64,000 nucleotides of DNA from Oleomonas cavernae (lineage in GTDB: Bacteria; Pseudomonadota; Alphaproteobacteria; Zavarziniales; Zavarziniaceae): positions 3,876,909 through 3,940,908 of the forward strand of contig NZ_QYUK01000011.1 in NCBI RefSeq assembly GCF_003590945.1, read 5' to 3'. Both the position numbers and the translations under genes were made by a program. The notes under the pieces were generated by a model, which saw nothing but the letters and a program-made list of their open reading frames with translations, had not been told where the DNA came from and made no database searches. Shown one piece after another: positions 28,691 to 38,111 of the stretch. Position 1 is the first letter of the stretch. Each line of letters opens with the position of its first letter.

Positions 28691-29865
28691 TCACAGGGCC
28701 TGGCCGGCACACCAGCCGCTGGACCAGGCCCATTGGAAATTGTAGCCGCCCAGCCAGCCGGTGACATCCACCGCCTCGCCGATGCAGAACAGGCCGGGCA
28801 GGTGCCGGGCCGCCATGGTCTTGGAGGACAGACCGGCGGTATCGATGCCGCCGGCGGTTACCTCGGCCTTGGCGAAGCCTTCGGAACCCGCGGGGCGAGC
28901 GTCCAGCGCTTCAGGCGGGTGGCGAGCGCCGCCAGCTCCCTGCCCGCGATCTCGCCGATCGGGCGGGGCGGCAGGCCCGCTGCCAGGGCCTGGGCCAGGC
29001 GCGCCGGCAGGATCTCGGCCAGGACCGTCCTGGTTTCCGCCTTGGGCCGGGCCTCCTTGCGCGCCTTCAGGTGGGCGGCGGCATCGAGATCGGGCAGCAG
29101 GTCCAGCTCGATCGTGCCGCCCGGGCGCCAGTAGGACGAGATCTGCAGGATCGCCGGCCCGGACAGGCCGCGATGGGTGAACAGGATGTTCTCGCGAAAC
29201 CGGCCATGCCCGGCCGAGGCCACCGCCTCGACCGAAACACCGGACAGGGACGCGGCAAAGGCGAGGTCCGCCCCGCCCAGGGTCAGGGGCACCAGGGCCG
29301 GGCGCGGTTCCACCAGGCCCAGGCCGAACTGCCTGGCCACGCCATAGGCAAAACCGGTCGCCCCCATCTTCGGGATCGACGGCCCGCCCGTGGCCAGCAC
29401 CAGGCTGGGCGCCTCGAACGTACCGCCGCTGGTCTCGACCCGGAACCCCGCCCCGTCATGGCCGACGCCGCCGACCTGCACGCCCAGGCGCAGGTCGACG
29501 CCGCCGGCCGCGCATTCCGCCAGCAGCAGGGCGACGATCTCGCGGGCCGAACCGTCGCAGAACAATTGCCCCAGGGTCTTCTCGTGATAGGGGATGCGGT
29601 GGCGCTCGACCAGGGCGATGAAATCGTGCTGGGTATAGCGCGTCAGCGCCGACTTGGCGAAATGGGGATTTTGCGACAGGAAGCACTCGGGGCTGCTGTC
29701 GAGATTGGTGAAGTTGCAGCGGCCGCCGCCCGAAATCAGGATCTTGGCGCCGGCCTTCTCGGCATGGTCGAGAAGCAGCACCCGCCGGCCCCGGGCCCCG
29801 GCGGTCAGCGCACACATCAGCCCCGCCGCCCCGGCGCCGATGATGATGACATCCAGCTTTTCCAT
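28691..29865 (-). CDS. BaiN/HI0933-like NAD(P)/FAD-dependent oxidoreductase, frame-interrupted
   Basis: About 391 residues. FAD-binding start VIIIGAGAAGLMCAL, then KILISGGGRCNFTN, LATGGPSIPKMGATGFAYG, FTHRGLSGPAILQISSYW, and the C-terminal GLFCIGEAVDVTGWLGG. The frame breaks at GGGG 28892-28895; one extra G (plus strand) gives TLAPAGSEGFAKAEVTAGG and restores the last 66 residues. The substrate of this widespread family is mostly unproven. The start MEKLDV at 29865 is favoured. Confidence 0.88.
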
Positions 29866-30081
29866 CGCCGCCGTGCTTAGCCCGCCGGCCCGTTCGGCGG
29901 CAAGGTAAAGCCTCAAAGAGGTTCAATCCATCAGCAGCGTTGCAGCAAGGCCACACTTGTGCCGCACGTCCTGCCAAAATGGTGAGAACCCTTGGCCTGC
30001 TACCACCAATATGGCAATAGTCGGGGCATGTAGCGGCGTCTGCCGCCGTCCGGGGGACGGCATACATATTTTGGGGGAATC

Positions 30082-32102
30082 ATGACTTTCCGCGTGTCCA
30101 GCCGGCGCCTCGCTGTCTCTCTCGCCGCCCTTTCCTCCGCCTTTGCGCTCGGCGCCGGGTTCTCATCCACGGCCAATGCGCAGGCGGCGATCATCGACAA
30201 CGGGCTGGTGGCCCTGGGCGTCAACCCGGAAGGCAACCTGATCACCGGCGGTGTCGGCCTGACCTTCCTGCCTTCGCCCGCGGGCGACCAGGACGCGCTG
30301 ACCCCAGGTTGCGCCTGCGAGGCCTGGGGTGTCGCCGACTTCGCGACCGACGGCACCGCCGGCGAATTTTTCGGCAATGCCGGCGAATCGACGGGCGACC
30401 GCAACCTGTTCGACCCCACTCTGATCGTCACCGGCACGGGCACCGACGCGCGCTCGAGCGGCGACAGTGCGATTTCAACAGTGAAGGTGCGTACCGCGAC
30501 CGCGCCGGATACCGAACTGACGGTCACCCACGACTACCATCCCAGTTCGGACCCACACCTCTATGAGGTACGGGTGACGATCGAGAATACCGGCACGGTC
30601 GGCATCGACGAGTTGCGCTACCGCCGGGCGATGGACTGGGATATTCCGCCGACCGAATTCTCCGAATTCGTCACCATTGGGGCCTGCCCGCCACCCTCGT
30701 CGTGGCGAGCAGCGACAACGGCTTTGCCAACGGCAATCCGCTGGAGCCGACGGGCTCGATCTCGGCGCCGGAAAACAGCAATTTCGACGACAACGGCCCG
30801 GACGATCACGGCGCCACCTTCGACTTCAACTTCGGTGTCCTGGATATCGGCGGCACGCGATCCTTCGTCATCTTCTACGGCGCGGCCGCCACGGAAGAAG
30901 AGGCCCTGGCGGCGCTGCGGGCCGTGGGGGCCGAGGTCTACTCGCTGGGCCAGCCATCGTCTGACGGCGGCGCTGCCGACGGCATTCCCAATACCTTCAT
31001 CTTCGGTTTCGGCGAGGTCGGCGGTATCCCGCTGGGCGGCTCGCGTTCCGAGTTCGTGCCCTACTACGTCGACATGCCGATGCTGGCGACCGGCGACCAT
31101 TTCCGCAATCTCGGCCTGCGCCTGACCGGCCGGCTGGGCGGCGGCGAGCTGACCACCGCCAGCGCGGTGGCCGCGATGATGGACGGCGCACCCCAGGTGA
31201 TGGGCGCCGCCGCCGGCGACACCATGGCCGAGAGCCTGTTCGGGGTCAAAGGCCTGCGCGGCTTCCTGACCGGTTCCTACAATCAGACGGGTTACAATAC
31301 GCAGGGCGCGCTCATCGGCAGCAACACGGATGGTTTCGCCGTCACCGGCGGCGTCGATTACGAGTTCATCACCAACGAGGGCCCGATCGACAGCCTCATC
31401 GCCGGTGTCGGCCTGGGCTGGTCCACCCTCGACTCCGACATTGCCGATGCCGGGTCGACGGTCGAAGGCGACGGCATCACCGTGATGCTCTACAGCTCGG
31501 CCACCATGTTCAAGCAGCTGAGCGTCGACCTGGTGGTCGGCTATAGCTGGCTCAACTACGACAGCGACCGCCTGGCGGGAGGAACCACCTTCTCCAGCGA
31601 TGTCGACGCCACCGATTTCGGCGCCCTGGGCTCCATCGCCTACGACATTCCCGTCGCCACCGGCGCCACCGGCGACCTGACCTTCAGCCCCTATCTCGAC
31701 ACCGCCTACCACTATGCCGAAGTCGACGGCTTCAGCGAAAGCGGCGGCGCCGGCGCCCGCACCGTCGAGGGTTACGATGCCGACTCGCTGACCACCGAGC
31801 TGGGCCTGCGCGGCGAATGGCGCCTGCCCTCGCTGGTCCTGGGCAACAGCTTCGTGCTGCGCGTCCACGGCGGCTGGGTCCATGAGTATCTGGACGACTC
31901 CTTCGTCATCCAGCAGCAGATCGGCGTCGCCACCGTCACCACCACCACCAACGACCCCGATCGCGACTATGGCCGGGTCGGCGGCGGCCTTGTCTTCCCG
32001 TTCATGCCGGGGGCAGCGGTCGGCGTCGACTATGAAACCCTGGTGGGCAACGACGACTTCGATCACGAATCGGTGACCCTGCGCGGCCGCATCGCCTTCT
32101 GA
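30082..32102 (+). CDS. Autotransporter-like outer-membrane protein, frame-interrupted
   Basis: About 673 residues. A signal peptide ends near STANAQA (residues 1-33). A passenger-like domain of about 290 residues follows (LVALGVNPEGNLITGG; paired cysteines in TPGCACEAWG). The C-terminal half has amphipathic beta strands and ends LRGRIAF, with the terminal Phe of outer-membrane barrels. The break is at GGGG 30679-30682; one extra G gives VTIGGLPATLVVASSDNG. It stands alone and is divergent from the flavoprotein gene. A hairpin follows the stop. Confidence 0.78.
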
Positions 32103-32127
32103 TCCGCCCCATTGCCACCGCCTGACG

Positions 32128-32155
32128 AGAGGCCGCCCCCAACCGGGCGGCCTCT
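32128..32155. terminator. Bidirectional terminator-like hairpin
   Basis: AGAGGCCGCCC (32128-32138) pairs perfectly with GGGCGGCCTCT (32145-32155). It lies between the convergent autotransporter and SnoaL-like genes. There is no long T run on either side. Confidence 0.6.
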
Positions 32156-32165
32156 TGCCGTCCAG

Positions 32166-32645
32166 CTACTCCGCCGCCGCCTTGGCGCCCAGGACATGGG
32201 CGGTCAGGTTGGAGTCGGCGATCTGGTGGACGCGCTCGAACAGGCGGGTGTAGGTGGCCTTTTTGATCAGCCACTTGCCGTTCTGCTTCACGTATTTGTC
32301 GACGTAGAAGGACGAGCCTTCGACCACCGTGTTGTTGAAGGCGAGGCTCAGGGTCCAGTCGATCAGGGTCCAGTGGCCGTCCGCCGTGTCGTCGTCATGC
32401 ACCTCGATGATCGGGTGATGGACGGTGTGGCTGCTGACCAGTTGCGGGCTGAAGGCTTCCTTGATCGCGGTCAGCACATTGTCCCGGCCGACATAGTGGA
32501 AGCGATAGATGCCGCCCTGGTAGTCGACCTCGGCATCCGGCGTCAGCAGGGAGGCGAGCAGGTCGAGATCGCAGGTGTCGATCGCCCGGCAGTACTTGTA
32601 TTTGAGCTGCTTGATCAGCTCCATGTCTTCAAGACGCAAGGCCAT
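32166..32645 (-). CDS. SnoaL-like (nuclear transport factor 2 fold) protein
   Basis: 159 residues with the SnoaL_4/NTF2 pattern: MELIKQLKYKYCRAIDTCDLD, LLTPDAEVDY, HTVHHPIIEVHDDDTADGHW, and FYVDKYVKQNGKWLIKKATYTRLF. Such proteins are often isomerases, dehydratases or hydroxylase partners for hydrophobic substrates. It lies near a sulfotransferase, an SDR and a DUF1214 gene, all on minus, which suggests one accessory catabolic or modification operon. Confidence 0.82.
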   Translation of the reverse strand: MALRLEDMELIKQLKYKYCRAIDTCDLDLLASLLTPDAEVDYQGGIYRFHYVGRDNVLTAIKEAFSPQLVSSHTVHHPIIEVHDDDTADGHWTLIDWTLSLAFNNTVVEGSSFYVDKYVKQNGKWLIKKATYTRLFERVHQIADSNLTAHVLGAKAAAE

Positions 32646-32664
32646 GGGTCATCTCCGTCTTCAT

Positions 32665-32774
32665 CGTCATCCCGGAAAGCGCGAAGCGATTATCCGGGAT
32701 CTTGTGGGCGTTGGCTTGGGTGCTTCGTCCTGGTCGAGATCCCGGATCTGCGCTGCGCTTCGTCCGGGATGACG
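32665..32774. repeat. Dispersed inverted repeat, family B copy 1
   Basis: GTCATCCCGG (32666-32675) and CCGGGATGAC (32764-32773) are perfect inverted arms, with inner ATCCGGGATC / GATCCCGGAT-type copies. It lies between the SnoaL-like and SDR genes. Copies 2 and 3 lie at 34762 and 37995. Confidence 0.75.
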
Positions 32775-32785
32775 CAAACAACAAA

Positions 32786-33568
32786 CTAAGGTGCCATGAA
32801 CTCGCCGCCGTTCACGTCGAGCGAGGCGCCGGTGACTTGGGAGGCAAAATCGGACAGCAGCATGAGCGCAGCCTTGCCGCATTCCTCGTCGGGCGGGATC
32901 TTGCCCAGTGCGATGCGGCCCACGGTCTCGGCCACCACCTCGTCCTTGGTGCGGCCGCTGCTCATCGCCTTCCATTCCAGGAACATCTCCACCGCCGGCC
33001 CGCCCAGCCAGCCCATGATGGTGGTGTTCACCCGGATGTTCTGCGGCCCCAGCTCGTGCGCGAGCTGGCGGGTCAGCGAGGCGAGCGCCGCCTTGGCCAG
33101 GACATAGCCGCCCTCGCCGATCAGCGGCTTGCGGTTGGCCATGGTGCCGATGTTGACCACGGCGCCCTTGCCCGCCGCCTGGAACGAGGGCAATACCGCG
33201 CGGACCATGTTGAGCGCGCCCAGCACGATCACGTCATAGGCGGTGCGCAGGTCGTCCGCGTCATTGTCCAGCAGCGGCACCATGGGCGGGTGGTAGTAGG
33301 CGGAGTTGATCAGGCCGTCGATCTTGCCGAAGGCTTCCACCGCGGCGGCGGCGGCACGGTTGCAGTCGTCCTGCTTGGCAACGTCGGCCTGCACCGCGAT
33401 CGCCTCGCCGCCTTCCGCCGCAATCTGCGCCAGCACGTCCTTCATCACGAAGTCCGAGCGCGAGACCATGACCACCTTGGCCCCGACCCGCGCGCCTTCG
33501 ACCGCCATCTTGGCGCCCATGCCGGGGCCGATGCCGGTGATGACGATGACCTTGTCCTTCAGCAACAT
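32786..33568 (-). CDS. SDR family oxidoreductase
   Basis: 260-residue short-chain dehydrogenase. The cofactor motif is TGIGPGMGAKMA, and INSAYYHP stands in place of the usual NNAG. The catalytic residues are seen as NIGTMANRKPLIGEGGYVLAKAAL (Tyr-x3-Lys as YVLAK). The ending LDVNGGEFMAP is typical. It follows the sulfotransferase gene on the same strand, with 22 bp between them. The substrate is unknown; a hydroxyl or keto group of a lipid or steroid-like molecule would fit its neighbours. Confidence 0.85.
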   Translation of the reverse strand: MLLKDKVIVITGIGPGMGAKMAVEGARVGAKVVMVSRSDFVMKDVLAQIAAEGGEAIAVQADVAKQDDCNRAAAAAVEAFGKIDGLINSAYYHPPMVPLLDNDADDLRTAYDVIVLGALNMVRAVLPSFQAAGKGAVVNIGTMANRKPLIGEGGYVLAKAALASLTRQLAHELGPQNIRVNTTIMGWLGGPAVEMFLEWKAMSSGRTKDEVVAETVGRIALGKIPPDEECGKAALMLLSDFASQVTGASLDVNGGEFMAP

Positions 33569-33590
33569 GAACTGTTCCTCCTCGTTGTCG

Positions 33591-34742
33591 TTAGGCCAGA
33601 CAGGCCTGGGTATAGAAGGCGAAGTCGCGGTCTAGTTCGGCCTTGGTCAGGCCGAATTCCTCGGCCGTGTAGTGGTGGGCCGGATGCCGGTCGCGGGCAT
33701 TTTCCTCGAGCCAGACTGCCATCGCCTGTTCCTCGACCGCGCCGAACGGCAACCCCAAGGCGGCATAGACCCGGCGCGCCTCGCCCACGGGATCGCGTTG
33801 CACATCCTCGTAGCGGGCATCGATGAAACGATCGGGCTGGGCCGCGCGCAGGGCCAGCACCTCGCCCAGGGAGCGCTTGAAGCGCCGGGCCCAGAACGGG
33901 CCGATGGCCAGGGGTTCGAGCTTGTCGGTGTTGGGCTTGGTCAGGGCCACGGCCATGCTGGCATAGGAGGGCACGGTCTGGGCCGGGGTGCGGTGGGTCA
34001 TCACCACCCGGCATTCCGGGAAGACGGCGAACAGCGCCGGCAGGGCGGTCAGGTGATGGGGCGATTTCAGGATCCATTTCTTGCCCCGGCGCGACGGCTC
34101 CTGCCACTGCAGCAGTTTCAGCCAGTCTTTCAGCTCGCGGTAGGCCGGCGTCTGGTCGAAATCGACCAGGAAGGCGTCATAGGACGGCACCTTCAGCATG
34201 GTGGTGAAGCCGGTCGAGATGAACGACCGGTCCAGCAGCATGACATCCTCCTCGTAACCGCGAGGGTCCAGCGGATGGATCGCCGCGATCTCGGGCATGG
34301 TCGCCAGGTAGATCGCGGCCATCTGCTCGGCCGCTTCCTGGCGCGGCGTGGGATTGCCCGGTTCCTCGCCCGGGAAGGGCAGCGGGTTCAGCAGTTCCCA
34401 CGAGAACGTCGAGGTCAGGCTGGGCGAGCAGGCGAGCAGGCGGTGCAGGATCGTGGTGCCCGTGCGCGGCAGGCCGACGATCTCGGCCAGCAGTTCGACC
34501 TTCTCGCCGGCGATTTCGGGATGATCCTTGAACAGTTGGATCTTGCGCAGGCGTTCGGTCAGGTATTTGACGTAGCTCGCCTCCTGGATGAAGCCGCCCA
34601 TCTCGCTGAGATCACCCTCGGCATTCAGGGAATTGACCAGCGCGGCGAGCGGCACCTTGAACCAGCCGTCGCCGAAATCGCTCAAGCCCGTCTCGGCCCG
34701 CGCCTTGTCCATCAGATCCTCGACCGACATGTGTCCGGTCAT
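33591..34742 (-). CDS. Sulfotransferase family protein
   Basis: 383 residues. The PAPS 5'-phosphosulfate loop is GLPRTGTTILHRLL (about residue 90). The 3'-phosphate segment is RVVMTHRTPAQTVPSYASM (about residue 245). The catalytic-type KSPHHL lies between them. It belongs to the bacterial sulfotransferase_3 group often found with SDR and DUF1214 genes. The start is ATG 34742, with another in frame at 34730. Confidence 0.87.
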   Translation of the reverse strand: MTGHMSVEDLMDKARAETGLSDFGDGWFKVPLAALVNSLNAEGDLSEMGGFIQEASYVKYLTERLRKIQLFKDHPEIAGEKVELLAEIVGLPRTGTTILHRLLACSPSLTSTFSWELLNPLPFPGEEPGNPTPRQEAAEQMAAIYLATMPEIAAIHPLDPRGYEEDVMLLDRSFISTGFTTMLKVPSYDAFLVDFDQTPAYRELKDWLKLLQWQEPSRRGKKWILKSPHHLTALPALFAVFPECRVVMTHRTPAQTVPSYASMAVALTKPNTDKLEPLAIGPFWARRFKRSLGEVLALRAAQPDRFIDARYEDVQRDPVGEARRVYAALGLPFGAVEEQAMAVWLEENARDRHPAHHYTAEEFGLTKAELDRDFAFYTQACLA

Positions 34743-34761
34743 ATTGCACTTCCTCTTATGT

Positions 34762-34879
34762 CGTCATCCCGGCGAAGGCCGGGATCCATTTTCGTGCCGG
34801 GCTTGGACTTCAGACCAGCCCGACAGCTTTGCGTTACGCCTGCCCCCGCCATGGATTCCGGCCTTCGCCGGAATGACGG
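34762..34879. repeat. Dispersed inverted repeat, family B copy 2
   Basis: GTCATCCCGGCGAAGGCCGG at 34763 and, at the far end, GGCCTTCGCCGGAATGACGG (34860-34879) are inverted copies of each other. The last bases reach the DUF1214 gene stop. It lies between two co-oriented genes. Confidence 0.75.
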
Positions 34880-35965
34880 CTAGGGGATTTTCACCACCTT
34901 GGCCGTCGGCAACGGGTGCTCGCTGGCCCCCACCCAGCGCAGCAGGGCGGCGCCGCGGTCGTGGCCGGCGGTGTCGATCCAGTTGCCGAAGCCGGGATCA
35001 CGCGCCGCAATCACCAAGGTTACGCTGCCGTCCGGGTTCAGCCTGGCGGTATGCTTGTTCACCCAGATCTTGTGGAAACGGTAGTCGAGGGATTCGAGCC
35101 ACCAGTTGTTGATCTGGAAATTCCAATAGGGGCAGTCGGGCACGCGGGTCTCGATCACCCAGGCCTCGTCGGGGGCCAGTTGCCAATAGCCGTGCAGGTA
35201 GAAGATCTCGGGATCGCCGCCCGCCTTCTGGAACATCTCCTGTCCCCAGTCGGGCAGTTCGTTGGGCCTGGTCATGAACAGCTCGGTCCACTGGGCGAAG
35301 ATGAAGGCGGTGCCCATCACCCCCATGGCCGCCTTGCGCAGCGCCTCGTCGAGGGCCGCGGCATCGAGCGGCGGGGGCGCCTTGGGCGCGCCGATGCACT
35401 CGATCGTGTAGCTGCCCGGCTTCTCGGTCGCGCGGTCGAGGTAGGACTGGCGCACCACCAGCAGGGTCGAATCCGCCGCCAGCGGCAGCCAGTTGCCGGG
35501 CTTTGGCGTGGCGCTGGCGATGATCTCGACCGCACCGTCGGCCCCCAGGATCAGGTCCTCGCCCTTCAACTCGCCGGTCGAGGCCATGGTGCCGTCGATG
35601 GCATAGCGGTTGGCCTTGGAGCCGATCGAGAAATAGAAGATCGAGCCCCGCTGGCCGCGGATCCGGTAATCCCGGTCCCCCGCCACGGTGGCCGAGAGAT
35701 AGACATTGTCCGGGTTGTCGGCGCCGATCTTCACCGTCTCGTGCGCCAACTGGCGCAGGGCCGGAAAGTCCGGGTTGGAATATTCGATGCTCGATTCCAG
35801 GAAGGCCCGGGTCAGCCGGCTGAGATAGCGGATGCCCTCGCCCCGGTCGAACACCGTGGCCGGCGCCTGCTCGCGCATCAGGATATTGCCGGCCTGTTCG
35901 ATCGTGCGGCAGAACTCGGTCCAGCTCTGGCCCGACAGAATGCGCTCGTCGATATCTCCGCTCAT
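34880..35965 (-). CDS. DUF1214 domain-containing protein
   Basis: 361 residues. The C-terminal half carries the family's aromatic-rich blocks PEIFYLHGYWQLAPDEAWVI, CPYWNFQINNWWLESLDYR, and the mid part has YRIRGQRGSIFYFSIG. No signal peptide or membrane segment is seen. Function unproven; homologues sit in steroid, terpenoid or aromatic degradation clusters. First gene of the minus group, divergent from a TetR gene that may regulate it. Confidence 0.82.
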   Translation of the reverse strand: MSGDIDERILSGQSWTEFCRTIEQAGNILMREQAPATVFDRGEGIRYLSRLTRAFLESSIEYSNPDFPALRQLAHETVKIGADNPDNVYLSATVAGDRDYRIRGQRGSIFYFSIGSKANRYAIDGTMASTGELKGEDLILGADGAVEIIASATPKPGNWLPLAADSTLLVVRQSYLDRATEKPGSYTIECIGAPKAPPPLDAAALDEALRKAAMGVMGTAFIFAQWTELFMTRPNELPDWGQEMFQKAGGDPEIFYLHGYWQLAPDEAWVIETRVPDCPYWNFQINNWWLESLDYRFHKIWVNKHTARLNPDGSVTLVIAARDPGFGNWIDTAGHDRGAALLRWVGASEHPLPTAKVVKIP

Positions 35966-36078
35966 TGTCCCTCCCTCACCCGGCCGCCCATATTCGGGCT
36001 TGGGGAAATGGAAAATTTCTGTTTTCCTTGGTCCTGATCATCTTCGCGGCGATCCTCCCGTCAAGGAGATTCTTAGAG

Positions 36079-36729
36079 ATGCTGGAAGGAACGGTTCGAT
36101 TGGCAGGTGCCAGAAAGACGCGACGCGAGGAAGGCGAGGTGCGCGGGGCGATCCTGGGCGCCGCCACCACGGTGTTCATGACCGAGGGCTTCAGCGCCGC
36201 CAACGTGGGCGCGATCGCCAAGCTGGCGGGCGTCTCGACCAAGACGATCTATCGCTTCTTCGAGACCAAGACCGAGATCCTGACCGCGGTCATCACCAGC
36301 TACATGGAAGTCATGCTCCCGGGCCTGGACGCCTATGAGGTGACCGGGCCCGACGGGGTCGAGCCTACCCTGGTGCGCATGCTGCTGGAATTGTCGCAAT
36401 ACGGCCTGTCGGCCAACGGTGTCGCCGCCGAGCGCCTGGCGGTGACCGAGGTCATGCGCGTGCCCGACATGATCGCGGCCTATTACCGCGAGGGCCATGA
36501 GCAGGTCATCAAGGCCGTCGCCCGCTGGCTCAAGCGCCAGGTCGATGCCGGCTACCTGGCGATCGACGATCCCCAGATCGCCGCGGCCATGCTGATCTCG
36601 ATGGTCTTCGCCGACCTGAGCCGGGCCAGCCTGGTCAGCGGCGAGGCGGCCGACCCGGCGGAAATCGACCGCTGGATCACCGCCGGCGTGGCCATCTTCC
36701 TGCGCGGGGTGGCCCTAGATCACCGGTGA
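36079..36729 (+). CDS. TetR family transcriptional regulator
   Basis: 216 residues. The helix-turn-helix is GFSAANVGAIAKLAGVSTKT followed by IYRFFETKTEIL. AAGGAGA at 36063-36069 supports ATG 36079, although an in-frame ATG exists at 35965. It is divergent from the DUF1214/sulfotransferase group, so it is the likely local regulator. Its last 15 bp overlap the convergent TetR gene. Confidence 0.87.
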   Translation: MLEGTVRLAGARKTRREEGEVRGAILGAATTVFMTEGFSAANVGAIAKLAGVSTKTIYRFFETKTEILTAVITSYMEVMLPGLDAYEVTGPDGVEPTLVRMLLELSQYGLSANGVAAERLAVTEVMRVPDMIAAYYREGHEQVIKAVARWLKRQVDAGYLAIDDPQIAAAMLISMVFADLSRASLVSGEAADPAEIDRWITAGVAIFLRGVALDHR

Positions 36730-37557
36730 GTCGGCGGGATCCCAGGCCGCATCCTCGATGGCGAGATAGCGGATGACGGCGGTCGCCAGTTCCGCGGCGA
36801 GGTCGTCGTCGGCGATGGCCAGGATGCGCGGGTCGGCCAGCGACCGGCTGAGCAGGGCCGAGAGCACCAGTTGCACCCCCAGGTCGAGCGGGCCGGCGCT
36901 GTAGGCCCGGTCGGCCACCGCCGGATAGTCCTTGGCGACCGTGAACAGGCGCTCCATGAAATGGTCGCGCAACGTGCTGAAATAGGCCCAGGAGCCGATA
37001 TCGCGTAGCGAGGCCCGCACCACCTCGCGCACCAGGACCGCGTCGGTCGAGACCAGCCGCACCATGGCGATGACGACACGGCGAATGACCACGGCAAAGG
37101 GCTGGCCCTCGAAGCGCTCGGGCAACAGCAATTCGTCCATGATGCCGAGCGCCCGCTCGACGAAGCGCTGGGCCAGGGCTTCGAGCAGGGCTTCCTTGTC
37201 GGCAAAGCGCTGATAGAACGCGCCGGTGGAGCAGCCGGCGCGTTCGGCGATGTCGACCACGCGCATGCGGTCGAAGCCGACCTCGACCATCAGCATCTGG
37301 CCGACTTCGAGCAGCCGCTCCAGCTTGTTGCGGCTGCGCGCCTGGGCCGCCGGCTTGAGCACGACGCCCAGGCGCCGCCGGCCTTCCCGCAGGGGATCGT
37401 CGGCCAGCCCCTTGTCGTCGGTTACCGCCGTGGTGCGCCGGGCTACCGCCCGTTCTGCCGTCCGGCGCTTTGGCGCCGCCGGCCGCACCGTGTCCGCCTC
37501 GTTCCGCAACGATGTTGCTCCCCAAGAAAATCCGGCGAACCTTATTCCGGTTCTCAT
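36715..37557 (-). CDS. TetR family transcriptional regulator with long N-terminal tail
   Basis: About 280 residues. The helix-turn-helix VGFDRMRVVDIAERAGCSTG then AFYQRFADKEALLEAL begins only near residue 90. The preceding part is basic and low in complexity (AAPKRRTAERAVARR), so the true start may be further in. A C-terminal ligand domain follows. Start candidates are TTG 37563 and ATG 37557. It is divergent from the chorismate mutase gene. The target is unknown. Confidence 0.78.
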   Translation of the reverse strand: MRTGIRFAGFSWGATSLRNEADTVRPAAPKRRTAERAVARRTTAVTDDKGLADDPLREGRRRLGVVLKPAAQARSRNKLERLLEVGQMLMVEVGFDRMRVVDIAERAGCSTGAFYQRFADKEALLEALAQRFVERALGIMDELLLPERFEGQPFAVVIRRVVIAMVRLVSTDAVLVREVVRASLRDIGSWAYFSTLRDHFMERLFTVAKDYPAVADRAYSAGPLDLGVQLVLSALLSRSLADPRILAIADDDLAAELATAVIRYLAIEDAAWDPADSPVI

Positions 37558-37653
37558 TTGCAATCAAGCAAGGCTGCCCCCACGTCAATCGGCGTTTGCC
37601 ATCGCCGCCGGTTTCGGAGAGCGTGTGCGGATCGAACGTGTCAGGGAGGGGCG

Positions 37654-37983
37654 ATGAACGCGGACGCGACCGAGCAGCGCAGCAATGGCGAGATCGAGAC
37701 CATCGCGATCCCGGAATTGCAGCGCCTGCGCGACAGTATCGACAACATCGACGCCGCCCTGGTGCATATGCTGGCCGAGCGTTTCAAATGCACCCAGGCG
37801 GTGGGGGCGCTCAAGGCCCGCTACAAGCTGCCGCCGGCCGACCCCGCACGCGAAGCCCAACAGATCAAGCGCCTGCGAACGCTGGCCGAAAACGCCAGGC
37901 TCGACCCCGAATTCGCCGAGAAATTCCTGAACTTCATCATCGGCGAAGTGATCCGCCACCACCGCGCGATCGCCGAGCGGTAG
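37654..37983 (+). CDS. Chorismate mutase, AroQ type
   Basis: 109-residue all-helical mutase converting chorismate to prephenate. Active-site pattern: LQRLRDSIDNIDAALVHMLA (first Arg), then ERFKCTQAVGALKARY (Lys), and REAQQIKRLRTLAE (second Arg/Glu). The start ATG 37654 follows GGGAGGGGCG. A stand-alone enzyme, not fused to prephenate dehydratase. A long inverted repeat follows. Confidence 0.9.
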   Translation: MNADATEQRSNGEIETIAIPELQRLRDSIDNIDAALVHMLAERFKCTQAVGALKARYKLPPADPAREAQQIKRLRTLAENARLDPEFAEKFLNFIIGEVIRHHRAIAER

Positions 37984-37994
37984 GTCTCTGAATC

Positions 37995-38087
37995 GTCATC
38001 CCCGCGCAGGCGGGGATCCACGGTTGGGGAACACTGGGACGGACCCGTATCGCCATGGCAGTGGATCCCCGCCTGCGCGGGGATGAC
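37995..38087. repeat. Dispersed inverted repeat, family B copy 3 (27-bp perfect arms)
   Basis: 37995-38021 and 38061-38087 are exact reverse complements of each other over 27 bp, beginning GTCATCCCCGCGCAGG. Each arm is itself nearly palindromic. It lies between the convergent chorismate mutase and serA genes and would form a cruciform or transcript hairpin. Confidence 0.85.
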
Positions 38088-38111
38088 TAAAAAGAAAGGT
38101 GTCTTTCGACC

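Noticed and set aside
37995-38087. CRISPR or attachment site at the 27-bp inverted repeat
   Set aside because: Only two inverted arms, no direct-repeat/spacer series, no cas or integrase gene, and similar elements occur elsewhere in the window.
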